From Phycisphaeraceae bacterium (GTDB taxonomy: Bacteria > Planctomycetota > Phycisphaerae > Phycisphaerales > UBA1924), in NCBI GenBank assembly GCA_020639235.1, contig JACKHC010000001.1:1612001-1676000 (forward strand): DNA of 64,000 nt. The letters are read 5' to 3'. Position numbers and translations under genes: made by a program. The notes under the pieces are model-generated. The model made no database searches. It saw only the letters and a program-made list of their open reading frames with translations, and had not been told where the DNA came from. Of the stretch, positions 10,580-18,998 are shown piece by piece (positions within the stretch are counted from its first letter, which is position 1; each line of letters starts with the position of its first letter).

Positions 10580-10636
10580 TGCCTGATGCCTGATGCCTGA
10601 TGCCTTCTCTGTGCCCTCTGTGTGCTCTTGTGGTTA
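10580..10636 (+). repeat. GCCTGAT triplet tandem repeat followed by a CTCTGTG-type dispersed repeat
   Basis: About three tandem copies of GCCTGAT (10581-10604) run into a pyrimidine-rich element with CTCTGTG twice followed by GTGCTCTTGTGG. Related CTCTGTG elements occur at 19925-19983 and 41557-41589. It lies between waaA and thiL. Confidence 0.7.
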
Positions 10637-10646
10637 GTTTCAGATA

Positions 10647-11555
10647 ATGAACGAGTCCGAACTCCTCCAACACATCTACGATCGGGCAGTATCGTTGCGC
10701 GGGCGTCGCGACATCCTCGTCGGCCCCGGCGACGACACCGCCGTGCTCTCGATCGGAAACCAAGCCGTCCTCCTCACCGTCGATCAACTCGTCGCCCGCC
10801 GCCACTACGACCCCGCGGCAACACCGATCGATGCGATCGCCCGCAAGGCCATCGCCCGCTCCGTTTCCGATATCGCCGCCATGGCCGGCACACCCACGGC
10901 CGCGCTCGCCACCGGTTGCCTGCCGCACAACTTCATCCACGCCGACGAACTCTTCGATCGCATGGCCCATTGGGCCAGGCACTTCGGCTGCCCCCTCATC
11001 GGGGGCGATGTCGCAACCTCCGACAACGACCCCGTCCTCACCGTCACCGTCATCGGTTCACCCCACCCCGTCCGCGGCCCCGTCCTCCGCTCCACTGCCA
11101 AACCCGGAGACGCCGTCTATGTCACTGGTCGCATCGGCAACTCGTACAACTCAGGCCGCCACCTCGCCTTCGAACCCCGCCTCCGCGAAGCCCGCGCCCT
11201 CGCGGACATGCTCCGCCACAACCTCCACGCCCTGATCGACATCTCCGACGGGCTCGGCCGCGACGCCGCACGCATCGCCGCCGCTTCAGATGTTCGCATC
11301 GACATCGACACCGCGCGCATCCCCCTCCACACCGACGCACCCGACCCCCTCCGCGCGCTCGCCGAAGGCGAAGACTACGAACTCCTCTTCACCGCACCGG
11401 ACTCACTCCAACTCCCGGACGCGATCAACGGCACACCGCTCACCCGCATCGGCTCGGTCACCGCGCCCGCAACGGATCGCCCCACCGGTGCCTACGCTAC
11501 CGGCAACGCCGGGAATATCGTCAATCTCGAGCACGCCGGCTGGGACCACCAATGA
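10647..11555 (+). CDS. thiL: Thiamine-monophosphate kinase
   Basis: Phosphorylates thiamine monophosphate to the cofactor thiamine diphosphate. The 302-residue protein carries the AIR-synthase-like fold and its Mg/ATP motifs: VGPGDDTAVLSI, VDQLVARRHYDP, AIARSVSDIAAMAGTP, GGDVATSDNDPV, and IDISDGLGRDAARIA for the second Asp cluster. Its last codons overlap the start of tsaE by 4 bp (ATGA), a common neighbour pairing. The segment upstream is filled by repeats. No usual Shine-Dalgarno sequence is visible before the ATG. Confidence 0.95.
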   Translation: MNESELLQHIYDRAVSLRGRRDILVGPGDDTAVLSIGNQAVLLTVDQLVARRHYDPAATPIDAIARKAIARSVSDIAAMAGTPTAALATGCLPHNFIHADELFDRMAHWARHFGCPLIGGDVATSDNDPVLTVTVIGSPHPVRGPVLRSTAKPGDAVYVTGRIGNSYNSGRHLAFEPRLREARALADMLRHNLHALIDISDGLGRDAARIAAASDVRIDIDTARIPLHTDAPDPLRALAEGEDYELLFTAPDSLQLPDAINGTPLTRIGSVTAPATDRPTGAYATGNAGNIVNLEHAGWDHQ

Positions 11556-12213
11556 CCGCGAGCGAGCGCACCATCACACGCACCACACACTCGGAGTCCG
11601 AAACCGAGCACCTCGCAGCCCAACTCGCGCGATCACTCAAGCCCGGCGACTGCATCGCCCTCCACGGCCAGCTCGGCGCTGGCAAGACCCGCTTCGTCCG
11701 AGGCCTCGCCCAAGGCCTCAACATCAACCCCGCCCTGGTGTCATCACCCACCTATGTCCTGATGCAGGAATACTCGGAGTCTGAAAGTGGGGGGGGGAGT
11801 TGGGGGGGGGTGGCGGGGCGATCATCCACATCGACGCCTACCGACTGCCCGAGGGCGACGACCTCACCTCGCTCGGATTGGATGCTCAGGGTCTCGACGA
11901 TGCCATCCTCGTCGTTGAATGGGCGCAGCGCATCGCAGACGCCCTTCCCGAGGATCGCTTCGAGATCACCATCACCCACGCCAAGGACACCGAGCGAACC
12001 ATCATGATCAGCGCACCGAAAGACCGAGACATCCAACTCGACAATACCGACGCGCCCCTTTGCCGTGCCTGCAACGCCGCCATCGCACAAAACTCGAAGC
12101 ACTTCCCCTTCTGCTCCAACCGCTGCCGGATGTCCGACCTCAACAAGTGGTTCTCGGGCGACTACAAGATCTCCCGCGAGATCAAAGACGCCGACCTCGA
12201 CGCGCTGGATTGA
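11552..12213 (+). CDS. tsaE: TsaE-type tRNA t6A ATPase broken by G tracts, reading into a YacG-type zinc ribbon
   Basis: TsaE is the ATPase that helps TsaBD make N6-threonylcarbamoyl-adenosine in tRNA. From the ATG at 11552 the frame gives SETEHLAAQLARSL, the P-loop HGQLGAGKTRFV (about 38-49) and SSPTYVLMQEY, then two runs of nine G at 11789-11797 and 11802-11810. In that frame the rest is unlike the family. One frame over, from about 11803, the expected TsaE second half appears: IIHIDAYRLPEGDDL and AILVVEWAQRI. So the DNA as given needs a -1 shift (or one extra G) at the tracts. The second frame continues without a stop into CRACNAAIAQ...FCSNRCRMSDLNKW, a YacG (DNA gyrase inhibitor) zinc ribbon with all four Cys. 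A separate yacG start at the ATG 12004 is the alternative to a fusion. Sequencing error in the homopolymers cannot be excluded. Confidence 0.75.
11789..11810 (+). other. Double poly-G tract (G9, AGTT, G9) at the tsaE frame break
   Basis: Two nine-G runs separated by AGTT. The known-family reading frame changes exactly here. Possible explanations: phase-variable tract, transcriptional or ribosomal slippage, or assembly error. Confidence 0.9.
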
Positions 12214-12275
12214 GTCTCGGGAACGACGGCTCGACCCGGGCAGACCGTGGGCTAGCCATGGTTTAGATCGCTATC

Positions 12276-12740
12276 TCACCCTTTCGACGCGAACACCTGA
12301 AACCGGTGGCCCGTCGCCTTCAGCCCGTGCTCTTTGCACACACGGTCCCGAATCGCCGCCAACTCCGGCACACTGATCGCGATGATCTCGTCCGTATCAA
12401 GACGAATCAACAGGTCCTGCGCCTTGCGTCCGTACGCCAACTGGTAGTGCGCCGTTTCCGAAGTCAGCAGCACCTGCTGGATGATCCCCGCTTCCTGCAG
12501 CAGCTTGATCGTCCGGTACATCGTCGCCTTGCTGACGCGATACCCCCGCCCCTTCATCTCCTCGAACAACTGATCCGCCTGGAAGATGTCATCGAGCTCG
12601 ACCAGCACATCCAGCACCTGCGCCCGCTCCGGCGTGTACTTCTGCCCGAGCGACTTCAGGTGCCGACGAAAGACCGAGCACAACGGATCAATGATCGCCG
12701 GCTCCGCGTCACCCTCACTCTTGATCGGTCTCAGATCCAT
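12276..12740 (-). CDS. Fur-family transcriptional regulator lacking the usual metal ligands
   Basis: A 154-residue DNA-binding regulator. The N-terminal winged helix is clear: RRHLKSLGQKYTPERAQVLD, IFQADQLFEEMKGRGYRVSK and the recognition helix KATMYRTIKLLQEAGII. The dimer domain follows the Fur plan (TAHYQLAYG...ISVPELAAIRDRVCKEHGLKATGHRFQVF). However, the HHDH metal motif is replaced by RKAQD and the first CxxC by LDTD, so the classical regulatory and structural Zn sites are not recognisable. Its target and signal cannot be predicted. A TAGACT box 8 nt before the ATG suggests a leaderless transcript. It is convergent with the tsaE region. Confidence 0.88.
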   Translation of the reverse strand: MDLRPIKSEGDAEPAIIDPLCSVFRRHLKSLGQKYTPERAQVLDVLVELDDIFQADQLFEEMKGRGYRVSKATMYRTIKLLQEAGIIQQVLLTSETAHYQLAYGRKAQDLLIRLDTDEIIAISVPELAAIRDRVCKEHGLKATGHRFQVFASKG

Positions 12741-12748
12741 GCCGCAAC

Positions 12749-12754
12749 AGTCTA
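12749..12754 (-). promoter_or_regulatory. Putative -10 box (TAGACT), 8 nt before the Fur-like gene
   Basis: TAGACT on the minus strand with an 8-nt gap to the ATG at 12740. The same hexamer stands 7 nt before xseB. No Shine-Dalgarno sequence fits in the gap. Confidence 0.45.
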
Positions 12755-12771
12755 CCGCCCGAACCGACGGC

Positions 12772-14529
12772 TCAGCGCTTCGCCTTCAGCAAAGCGTGCA
12801 GCTTCTTCGCCGTCCAGGTGTTGATGCACCGCTCCGGCGCCACACCGCCCCGACGCGCCGTCGCGATCCCGTACCGGATGTTCCCGAACTGCTCCGCCCG
12901 GTGCACATCGCAGTCGATCGCGATCAAGGCCCCGCCCGACATCGCCGCCCGCACATGCACATCCCGCAGATCCAGCCGACGCCAGTGCGAGTTGATCTCC
13001 AGCGCCACACGGTGCTCCACCGCCGCCGCCACCAGTCTCCCGATGTCGGGCGACAGCGCCTCCCGCTCCCCGATCAGCCGCCCCGTCGGATGCCCCAGAA
13101 TGTGCACGAACGGATTGGCGATCGCCTTGAGCAGCCGCTCCGTCGCGACCACAGGCTCCTGACGCAACGACGCGTGAGGCGACGCCACCACCACATCCAG
13201 CTTCTTCAGAACCTTGTCCTCGTAGTCGAGCGTACCGTCGGCGAGTATGTCCACCTCGCTCCCCGCCAGCACGGTGATCCCCTTCGTCTTCGCATCAACC
13301 TCGCGCACCGCCTCGATATGCTCCATCAACCGCTCGACGCTCAACCCGCCCGCGATCGCAGAACTCCGCGAATGGTCGGTCACCGCGATCGTGTGGAACC
13401 CGCGCTCCTTCGCCGCCTCGACCAGTTCCTCAATCGACATCGCGCCGTCCGACGCCGTTGTGTGCGCATGCAGCTCCGCCCTGATGTCCTTCACCTCGAT
13501 CAACTCGGGCGTCTGCTTCCACCTTTCCCACCCCGTCCCCTCCTCGCGCAGCTCCGGCGGCACAAACGCGACACCCAACGCCTCAAAGATCGCCTCCTCC
13601 GTCTTCGATGCGATCGGTTTCACACCACGATGCTGAGGCGGGGTCTTTTCCTGGTCCTCAGGGTACAGCCCATACTCATTGAGCGTCATCCCCTTCTTCA
13701 GCGCACGCTCACGAAGCCGCACGTTGAACTCCTTTGACCCCGTGAAGTACATCAGCGCCGCCCCGTGATGCGCCGCGCCGACCACGCGCAGGTCCGCCTG
13801 AATCAGGTGCTTCCCCACCTGCATCCGCACCGAACTCTTCGACTCACCGCTCGCCAGAACCTTCTCCACCTCGGGCATCGAACTAAATGCATCGTGCAGC
13901 GCCGCCTCGTCCTTGCCCGACGCCAAGATGTCCAGGTCGCCCACCGTCTCCCGCCCGCGCCGCGCCGATCCCGCGTATTCCACGCTCCCCGCGCCCTTCA
14001 CCGCCCGCAGCCGCTCGCAGATCATCTCCGCGATCGGCACCGCAAGCCCCAACTGCAACCGCCCCGCGCTCCGCTCCGCAAACGAAATCGCATCCGCGAT
14101 GTTCGCGATCGTCTTCGCGCCCATCCGCGGCACATCCGCGATCGATCCATCCTCAATGATCCGCTTCAGATCATCAATCCCCTCAACGCCCTTCTCCTCC
14201 CACAGTAGCTTCACCGTCTTCGGCCCCAGCCCCGGCACCGCAAGCACATCCAACAAACCGCTCGGCACCTTCGCGAGCAGCTCCCGGTGCTCCTTGATCT
14301 CGCCAGTTTCCGCGTACTCCGCGATCTTCTTCGCGCTCTTGGCGCCGATCCCCTCGATCGCCTCCAGCGCCTTCAGGTCATCGGCCAGATCGACGAGCGG
14401 CTCGGCGCACGCTTCGATCGCCCTCGCGGCCCGCGCATGCGCATTCACACGGAACTTGTCCGCGCCCGTCAACTCCAGCAGCGCCGCCATCTGCTCGAAA
14501 ATCGCCGCGATATCCGCATTGCTCGACAT
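12772..14529 (-). CDS. polX: Family X DNA polymerase with C-terminal PHP exonuclease
   Basis: Bacterial PolX fills short gaps and removes 3' ends in base excision repair. The 585 residues show, in order: an 8-kDa-like HhH region (GIGAKSAKKIAEY, VPGLGPKTVKLLWEEKG, VPRMGAKTIANIA), the polymerase palm with the metal Asp pair in GRETVGDLDILA and a third Asp in LIQADLRVV, a thumb (YFTGSKEFNVRLRERA, NEYGLY), and the PHP domain from about 345. PHP metal motifs are all present: ELHAHTTASDG, IAVTDHS, LAGSEVDIL, ASPHAS, HILGHPTG, ALEINSHW and IDCDVHR. Both activities therefore look intact. It is monocistronic, with TACGAT 7 nt before the ATG. Confidence 0.96.
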   Translation of the reverse strand: MSSNADIAAIFEQMAALLELTGADKFRVNAHARAARAIEACAEPLVDLADDLKALEAIEGIGAKSAKKIAEYAETGEIKEHRELLAKVPSGLLDVLAVPGLGPKTVKLLWEEKGVEGIDDLKRIIEDGSIADVPRMGAKTIANIADAISFAERSAGRLQLGLAVPIAEMICERLRAVKGAGSVEYAGSARRGRETVGDLDILASGKDEAALHDAFSSMPEVEKVLASGESKSSVRMQVGKHLIQADLRVVGAAHHGAALMYFTGSKEFNVRLRERALKKGMTLNEYGLYPEDQEKTPPQHRGVKPIASKTEEAIFEALGVAFVPPELREEGTGWERWKQTPELIEVKDIRAELHAHTTASDGAMSIEELVEAAKERGFHTIAVTDHSRSSAIAGGLSVERLMEHIEAVREVDAKTKGITVLAGSEVDILADGTLDYEDKVLKKLDVVVASPHASLRQEPVVATERLLKAIANPFVHILGHPTGRLIGEREALSPDIGRLVAAAVEHRVALEINSHWRRLDLRDVHVRAAMSGGALIAIDCDVHRAEQFGNIRYGIATARRGGVAPERCINTWTAKKLHALLKAKR

Positions 14530-14536
14530 GCCTCAC

Positions 14537-14542
14537 ATCGTA
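14537..14542 (-). promoter_or_regulatory. Putative -10 box (TACGAT), 7 nt before polX
   Basis: TACGAT on the minus strand with a 7-nt gap to the polX ATG at 14529, consistent with transcription starting at or next to the start codon. Confidence 0.45.
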
Positions 14543-14567
14543 CCCCGTAAACCCGCCCCGCCCGGCG

Positions 14568-16667
14568 CTACGCCACCCCCGCCACGCCCAGCGCCTCACC
14601 GTGCGCCTTCATCAGCCGCGACCGAAGCAGCAACTCGTCCTTCCGCCGCAACTCCGGAGACGCCGCGATCCACGCCGCCGCGTCCCGCCGCGTTTCTTCC
14701 AACACCGCCAAGTCCCGCGGGAACTCCACCAAGCGGAACGGCGCCACGCCCGCCTGCCGGGCGCCCACCATCTCACCCATGCCGCGCAACTCCAGGTCTT
14801 TCTCCGCCAACTTGAATCCATCGCTCGTGGTCGCGATGGCCCGCAGCCGCGCCTTCGCCTCCGCCGTCGCCGCCTCACCGATGAGCACACACTCCGACTT
14901 CACGCTCCCGCGCCCCACCCGACCTCGCAACTGGTGCAACTGCGCCAGCCCAAACCGCTCGGCGTGCTCGATCACCATCATCGTCGCGTTGGGAACATCA
15001 ACGCCCACCTCGATCACCGTCGTCGCCACCAGCACCTTGATCGTCCCCGACCGGAACCGCTCCATGATCGTCTCGCGCGTCGATCGCTTGAGCCGCCCGT
15101 GCACCCCCGCGATCCGCACGCCCGCGAGCACATCCCGCTCCAATCGCTCCACCGTGGAACGCACATCCTTCAGTTCCCCCGCCTCCACCGCCGGCACCAC
15201 CACATACGCCTGCTCGCCCCGATCCACCCGCGCCCGCAGCTCCCGGTACACATCCAGCGCATCATCAGGCCCCACAACCCGCGTCTTCACGGGCTTGCGA
15301 CCAGGCGGCAAACCCGCGAGCGTCGAGACATCCAGATCGCCGAACACAGTCAGCGCGAGCGTCCGCGGAATCGGCGTCGCCGTCATCACGACCGTGTGCG
15401 GCATGCTCGCCTCATCATCCGCCTTCTCCTTCAGCGCAAGCCGCTGTTGCACGCCGAACCGATGCTGCTCATCGATCACCGCCACACCGAGCGATGAGAA
15501 CCGCACCGACTCCGTCAGCAGCGCGTGCGTCCCGATCACCATGTCGATCTCGCCCGACGCGATCCCCCGCACCACCCGCCCGCGCTCCTCCTCATCGAGC
15601 GAACCTGTCAAGAGCGCCATCCGGACCTGCGATCCCTCCATCACGCTCGTGATCGAGGCGTAATGCTGCTCGGCCAGCAGTTCCGTCGGCGCCATCAGCG
15701 CCGCCTGGTGCTTCGATGCCACCGCCATCAACATCGCGTACAGCGCCACAACCGTCTTACCCGCGCCCACATCACCCTGAATCAACCGGCTCGTCGGCGT
15801 ATCCCGCTGCAAGTCCTCCCGCACCTCGGCGATTACCGCATCCTGCCCCGCCGTGAACGCAAACGGAAACCGCGCGCGTATCCGCGCATCGATCGCCTCG
15901 CTCCACTTCAGCGCCGGCGCCCGCCGCGTCCGCCGCACCTGCTCCCGCCGCATCCGCATCGCCAGCTGCAACAAAAGCAGCTCGTCATACACCAGCCGCC
16001 GGTGCCCCCGCTCCGCCGCCGCATCATCCCCGGGCCGATGCACCAACCGATACGCATCAGCCAGCGATACCAACCCCCGCTCGCTCCGGTACGGCTCCGT
16101 CAGGTGGTCCTCGATCAGCCCGGCCGCCTCGTCGAGAATAGCGCCCACAGCATCCTCGATCGCCTTGCTGGGCAGCTCCTCGCTCGCCGGATACACGGGG
16201 CGAAGCCGCGCCTCGGTCGCCCCGCCCGTCTCATCACCCGGCTCAATCTCCCGCCACACCGGGTTGGCGATCTGCACGCGACCCCGCACCGACTTCGCCT
16301 TCCCCTGCACGCGCAGATGCACCCCCGGATGAATCCGCCCTTTCAGATAGGTCTGCCGGAACCACACCAGTTCCGCGCTGCCCGTCGCGTCCGCGATCGT
16401 CGCCGTGAACCTCGGGACCTTGCCGAAGTGCACAACTCGCGTGTCCGTCACCTCACCGCGCGCAGAAACGACACGACCGGCAATCAGCCGGTCGATCGTC
16501 GTCTCTGCTTCTTCATGTTCGTACCGCGCGGGCAGGTGGTACAGCAGGTGCGCCACCGATGGCATCCCAAGACGACGGAACGCCGCACCGCGCTCGACAC
16601 CGACGCCGGGGACCTCCTCGATCGGTGTCGTCAGTCTCATGCCGCGATCAGATACCGCGCCACTCAA
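14568..16667 (-). CDS. recG: ATP-dependent DNA helicase RecG
   Basis: Regresses stalled replication forks and branch-migrates Holliday junctions. The 699-residue protein has the N-terminal wedge/OB region (PARYEHEEAETTID; GEVTDTRVVHFGKVPRF) and helicase motifs: LIQGDVGAGKTVVALYA (Walker A), VIDEQHRFGVQQR (DEQH box), VVMTATPIPRTLALT (motif III), and RGRVGRGSVKSECVL (motif VI). Length and order match the family. The start overlaps the stop of the upstream OmpA-type lipoprotein gene (ATGA at 16667-16664), so the two are translationally coupled. An internal ATG at 16640 (MRLTTPIEEV) is a possible alternative start. Confidence 0.95.
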   Translation of the reverse strand: MSGAVSDRGMRLTTPIEEVPGVGVERGAAFRRLGMPSVAHLLYHLPARYEHEEAETTIDRLIAGRVVSARGEVTDTRVVHFGKVPRFTATIADATGSAELVWFRQTYLKGRIHPGVHLRVQGKAKSVRGRVQIANPVWREIEPGDETGGATEARLRPVYPASEELPSKAIEDAVGAILDEAAGLIEDHLTEPYRSERGLVSLADAYRLVHRPGDDAAAERGHRRLVYDELLLLQLAMRMRREQVRRTRRAPALKWSEAIDARIRARFPFAFTAGQDAVIAEVREDLQRDTPTSRLIQGDVGAGKTVVALYAMLMAVASKHQAALMAPTELLAEQHYASITSVMEGSQVRMALLTGSLDEEERGRVVRGIASGEIDMVIGTHALLTESVRFSSLGVAVIDEQHRFGVQQRLALKEKADDEASMPHTVVMTATPIPRTLALTVFGDLDVSTLAGLPPGRKPVKTRVVGPDDALDVYRELRARVDRGEQAYVVVPAVEAGELKDVRSTVERLERDVLAGVRIAGVHGRLKRSTRETIMERFRSGTIKVLVATTVIEVGVDVPNATMMVIEHAERFGLAQLHQLRGRVGRGSVKSECVLIGEAATAEAKARLRAIATTSDGFKLAEKDLELRGMGEMVGARQAGVAPFRLVEFPRDLAVLEETRRDAAAWIAASPELRRKDELLLRSRLMKAHGEALGVAGVA

Positions 16668-17350
16668 CCGCCCGCAAGCACAATGATCTCAACGCGCCGG
16701 CTCGACTGCTTGTCGCCCCGCGGCTGCGCCGAACCGTATCCCGCGATGTACATCCGGCTCTTGTTCATACCACGAGAGGCCAGATAATCCTCGACCGCCA
16801 TCGCGCGCTCGGCGCTCAGACGCTCGTTCGTCTTCCACTGGCTCTTCTTGATCGGGTCGCTGTCCGTATGACCCGCGATCCGAATCTCGTTGTTCCCGTA
16901 CTGCGACTGCAGCACGCTCGCGATTTGATCCAGCGTCCGCTTCGCATCATTCCGGAGCGTCGTCTGGCCCGAGGCGAACAGCACATCGCCCGCGATATTC
17001 AGGACAATCTCGCCGCCGCGCTGCGACACATCAACGCCGGGAAGCGATCCGAACGGATTGCTAGCCATCTGCGATCCCGCGCCCGAACGGAGCCGCTCCG
17101 CCTCGCTCACCGCGGCATCACGGTCCGCAACAAGATTCGCGTTCCGGTCCTCGCAGGTGTCCAGCGCGTTCTCGAGCTGCGCCAGCTGCTCACGCAACGA
17201 AGTGTTCTCGTCGCGCAGCGCCTCGAGTTCCCCGCCGCCCTTGTTCTTGGCGCAACCGCCGAGCATCCCCGACACAACAACCAACCCAACCGCCAGAGCC
17301 GCAACCTTCACCGCGCCTCCAGCACGATCCGTCATCATCTTCCGCAGCAT
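16664..17350 (-). CDS. OmpA/Pal-type peptidoglycan-associated lipoprotein
   Basis: A 228-residue outer-membrane lipoprotein. The start at MLRKMMTDRAGG is set by a strong AAGGAGGA just upstream; the longer frame begins in a tandem repeat. A signal peptide ends in the lipobox MLGGC, so the Cys is probably lipidated. A coiled coil (LEALRDENTSLREQLAQLEN...) covers about 40-75. The OmpA C-terminal domain follows, with EIVLNIAGDVLFASGQ, IRIAGHTDSDPIK (diaminopimelate-binding Asp), NERLSAERAMAV and SSRRVEIIV (Arg). It should tether the outer membrane to peptidoglycan. The stop overlaps the recG start by 4 bp. Confidence 0.93.
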   Translation of the reverse strand: MLRKMMTDRAGGAVKVAALAVGLVVVSGMLGGCAKNKGGGELEALRDENTSLREQLAQLENALDTCEDRNANLVADRDAAVSEAERLRSGAGSQMASNPFGSLPGVDVSQRGGEIVLNIAGDVLFASGQTTLRNDAKRTLDQIASVLQSQYGNNEIRIAGHTDSDPIKKSQWKTNERLSAERAMAVEDYLASRGMNKSRMYIAGYGSAQPRGDKQSSRRVEIIVLAGG

Positions 17351-17454
17351 GCCGCATTCCTCCTTGAAATGGTGCCGCAACAAAAAACCCGCAACTCCGC
17401 GGATTGTCAACCAATTCCCACTTCTCCACAACCCCCCGAAGGACCATCCTATGA

Positions 17455-17500
17455 CCGCCACTCCCGCCACTCCCGCCACTCCCGCCACGACCGCTACACC
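17455..17500 (+). repeat. Short tandem repeat, about 9 bp unit (CACTCCCGC)
   Basis: About four near-perfect copies of CACTCCCGC lie between the prepilin peptidase 3' end and the OmpA-type gene. No coding role is apparent. Confidence 0.75.
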
Positions 17501-18975
17501 AACCAGATCGTCCGCCCCGCCAGCGCCGACAACACAACCTCGAACGCCGGCTTCGCCAGGAGCACGATGATCGTCGCCGCCGCCAGGTGCGGGCCGTACG
17601 GCAGCGCCGTCCCCTCACGCTTGAACATCTTCCCGAAGAACACGCTCCCGACCGCCCACGCGATCCCCAGAAACGGCGCCACAAAGAACGCCAGCACCGG
17701 GTCCACAACCCCCACCACCGCGCCCACCCCCGCCATCAGATGCACATCGCCCAGCCCCATCGCCTCCTTGCCGAACGCCAGCGACCCAAGAATCCGAACC
17801 ATCCACACGAGCCCGCCGCCCACGATGATCCCACCCACCGAGCCGCCAAGCGCCAGAAGCCACAGCGGCGGATCGCCTAAAACCCCCATCGAATCGCCCA
17901 AAAGCCACCCGCCGGCCGCACCCGCCACCACCGGCACCAGGAACAGAATCTCCTTCATCATCTCCCGCCGCGCATGCGGATACCCCACCCACACCGGGTC
18001 ACCCTCCGACCCGCCCCGCCCGCCCACCGTCGCCCTCAGCACAACGCCCACCACCAACCCAAGAACCGTCCCCACGCCCAGGCCGAGCATCTCCTGCCCC
18101 ATCGAAAGCCCGATCCCGTACCCACCCCACATCCCCGCCACCGCCGGAGCCGTCAGGAAGAAAGTCCGCGCCAGTAGCCCGCCCACGCTCTCGCCCTCAT
18201 CCTCCGTCGCTTTGCCTTCCGCCTCCGCACGCTCAAGCGCCGCCGTCGCTTCCTGCTCCCACGCCTCGTAATCCGAAAAACTCTGCGGCAGCACCTTCAT
18301 CCACAACAACACCGCCGCCGCCAACAACCCAACCCCCGCTCCGAACGCCGCCCCCAGCCACGCGCCGTCGAAAGTCGGAATCGTCCAGTCGAACGCCGAG
18401 TGCTTCAGCCCGCCCGCCTTCGTCGTGCTGAGCCACAGCGCGTGCGCCGGGTGCACCACCAGCGCGATCCCCGCCATACCCCACGGAATCGAGATCGGAA
18501 TCTGAAAGGTCTTCGCGTCCACCAGCGTGATCGCGATCAGGCAACCCATCATCACCAAAATCAGGAAGTACATGGGCCATGTGCGCACCAACCCGTCCAG
18601 CGCCCACTCCGGCGTCCACCACGCCACATCCAGCGCCCACCCCAGCACCGAAGGCCGCATGTACCAGATCGCATACGGCAGCGCGAACAGCACCGCCGTC
18701 ACAAACTCCACCAGCGGATACTCCGCGCTGATCCGCGACTTACAGAATCGGCACTTCCCCCCCAGCGCGATCCACCCGAAGATCGGGAAGTTCTCCCGCC
18801 ATGTCAGGGGCGTCTCGCACGAAGGGCACCGCGACCCGGGGCGAATCAGACTGAGCCCCATCGGCACCCGGTACGCCACCACATTCACGAATGACCCGAC
18901 GATCGCCCCCAGCGCGAACACGAACAACAACCCCGTCACGCTCGCCATCCATTGCAGCAGTTCGAGTCGATCCAT
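17494..18975 (-). CDS. Prepilin leader peptidase/N-methyltransferase (A24), enlarged
   Basis: Inner-membrane aspartyl protease that cuts the leader of type IV pilin or type II secretion pseudopilins and methylates the new N-terminus. Seen: ALGAIVGSFVNVVAYRVP at the N-terminus; two CxxC pairs (RCPSCE, KCRFCKS) forming the zinc loop; the first catalytic Asp in LVDAKTFQIP at about 153; the second in MGLGDVHLMAG at about 410. Both aspartates are present, but about 257 residues separate them, against roughly 65 in typical enzymes, and total length is 493 rather than about 250-290. The insert holds extra hydrophobic segments and an acidic, Glu-rich stretch. No pilin or secretion operon is next to it. 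Confidence 0.9.
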   Translation of the reverse strand: MDRLELLQWMASVTGLLFVFALGAIVGSFVNVVAYRVPMGLSLIRPGSRCPSCETPLTWRENFPIFGWIALGGKCRFCKSRISAEYPLVEFVTAVLFALPYAIWYMRPSVLGWALDVAWWTPEWALDGLVRTWPMYFLILVMMGCLIAITLVDAKTFQIPISIPWGMAGIALVVHPAHALWLSTTKAGGLKHSAFDWTIPTFDGAWLGAAFGAGVGLLAAAVLLWMKVLPQSFSDYEAWEQEATAALERAEAEGKATEDEGESVGGLLARTFFLTAPAVAGMWGGYGIGLSMGQEMLGLGVGTVLGLVVGVVLRATVGGRGGSEGDPVWVGYPHARREMMKEILFLVPVVAGAAGGWLLGDSMGVLGDPPLWLLALGGSVGGIIVGGGLVWMVRILGSLAFGKEAMGLGDVHLMAGVGAVVGVVDPVLAFFVAPFLGIAWAVGSVFFGKMFKREGTALPYGPHLAAATIIVLLAKPAFEVVLSALAGRTIWLV

Positions 18976-18998
18976 CGACGCGCCGAGTCCTTCCGTAT

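Noticed and set aside
10622..11551. Upstream extension of the tsaE frame by about 310 codons
   Set aside because: This stretch is the shadow of thiL in another frame; TsaE similarity starts only at 11552.
17455..17500. Short tandem repeats considered as a CRISPR array
   Set aside because: The unit is about 9 bp with no unique spacers and no cas genes; a simple tandem repeat. No other CRISPR-like array was seen.
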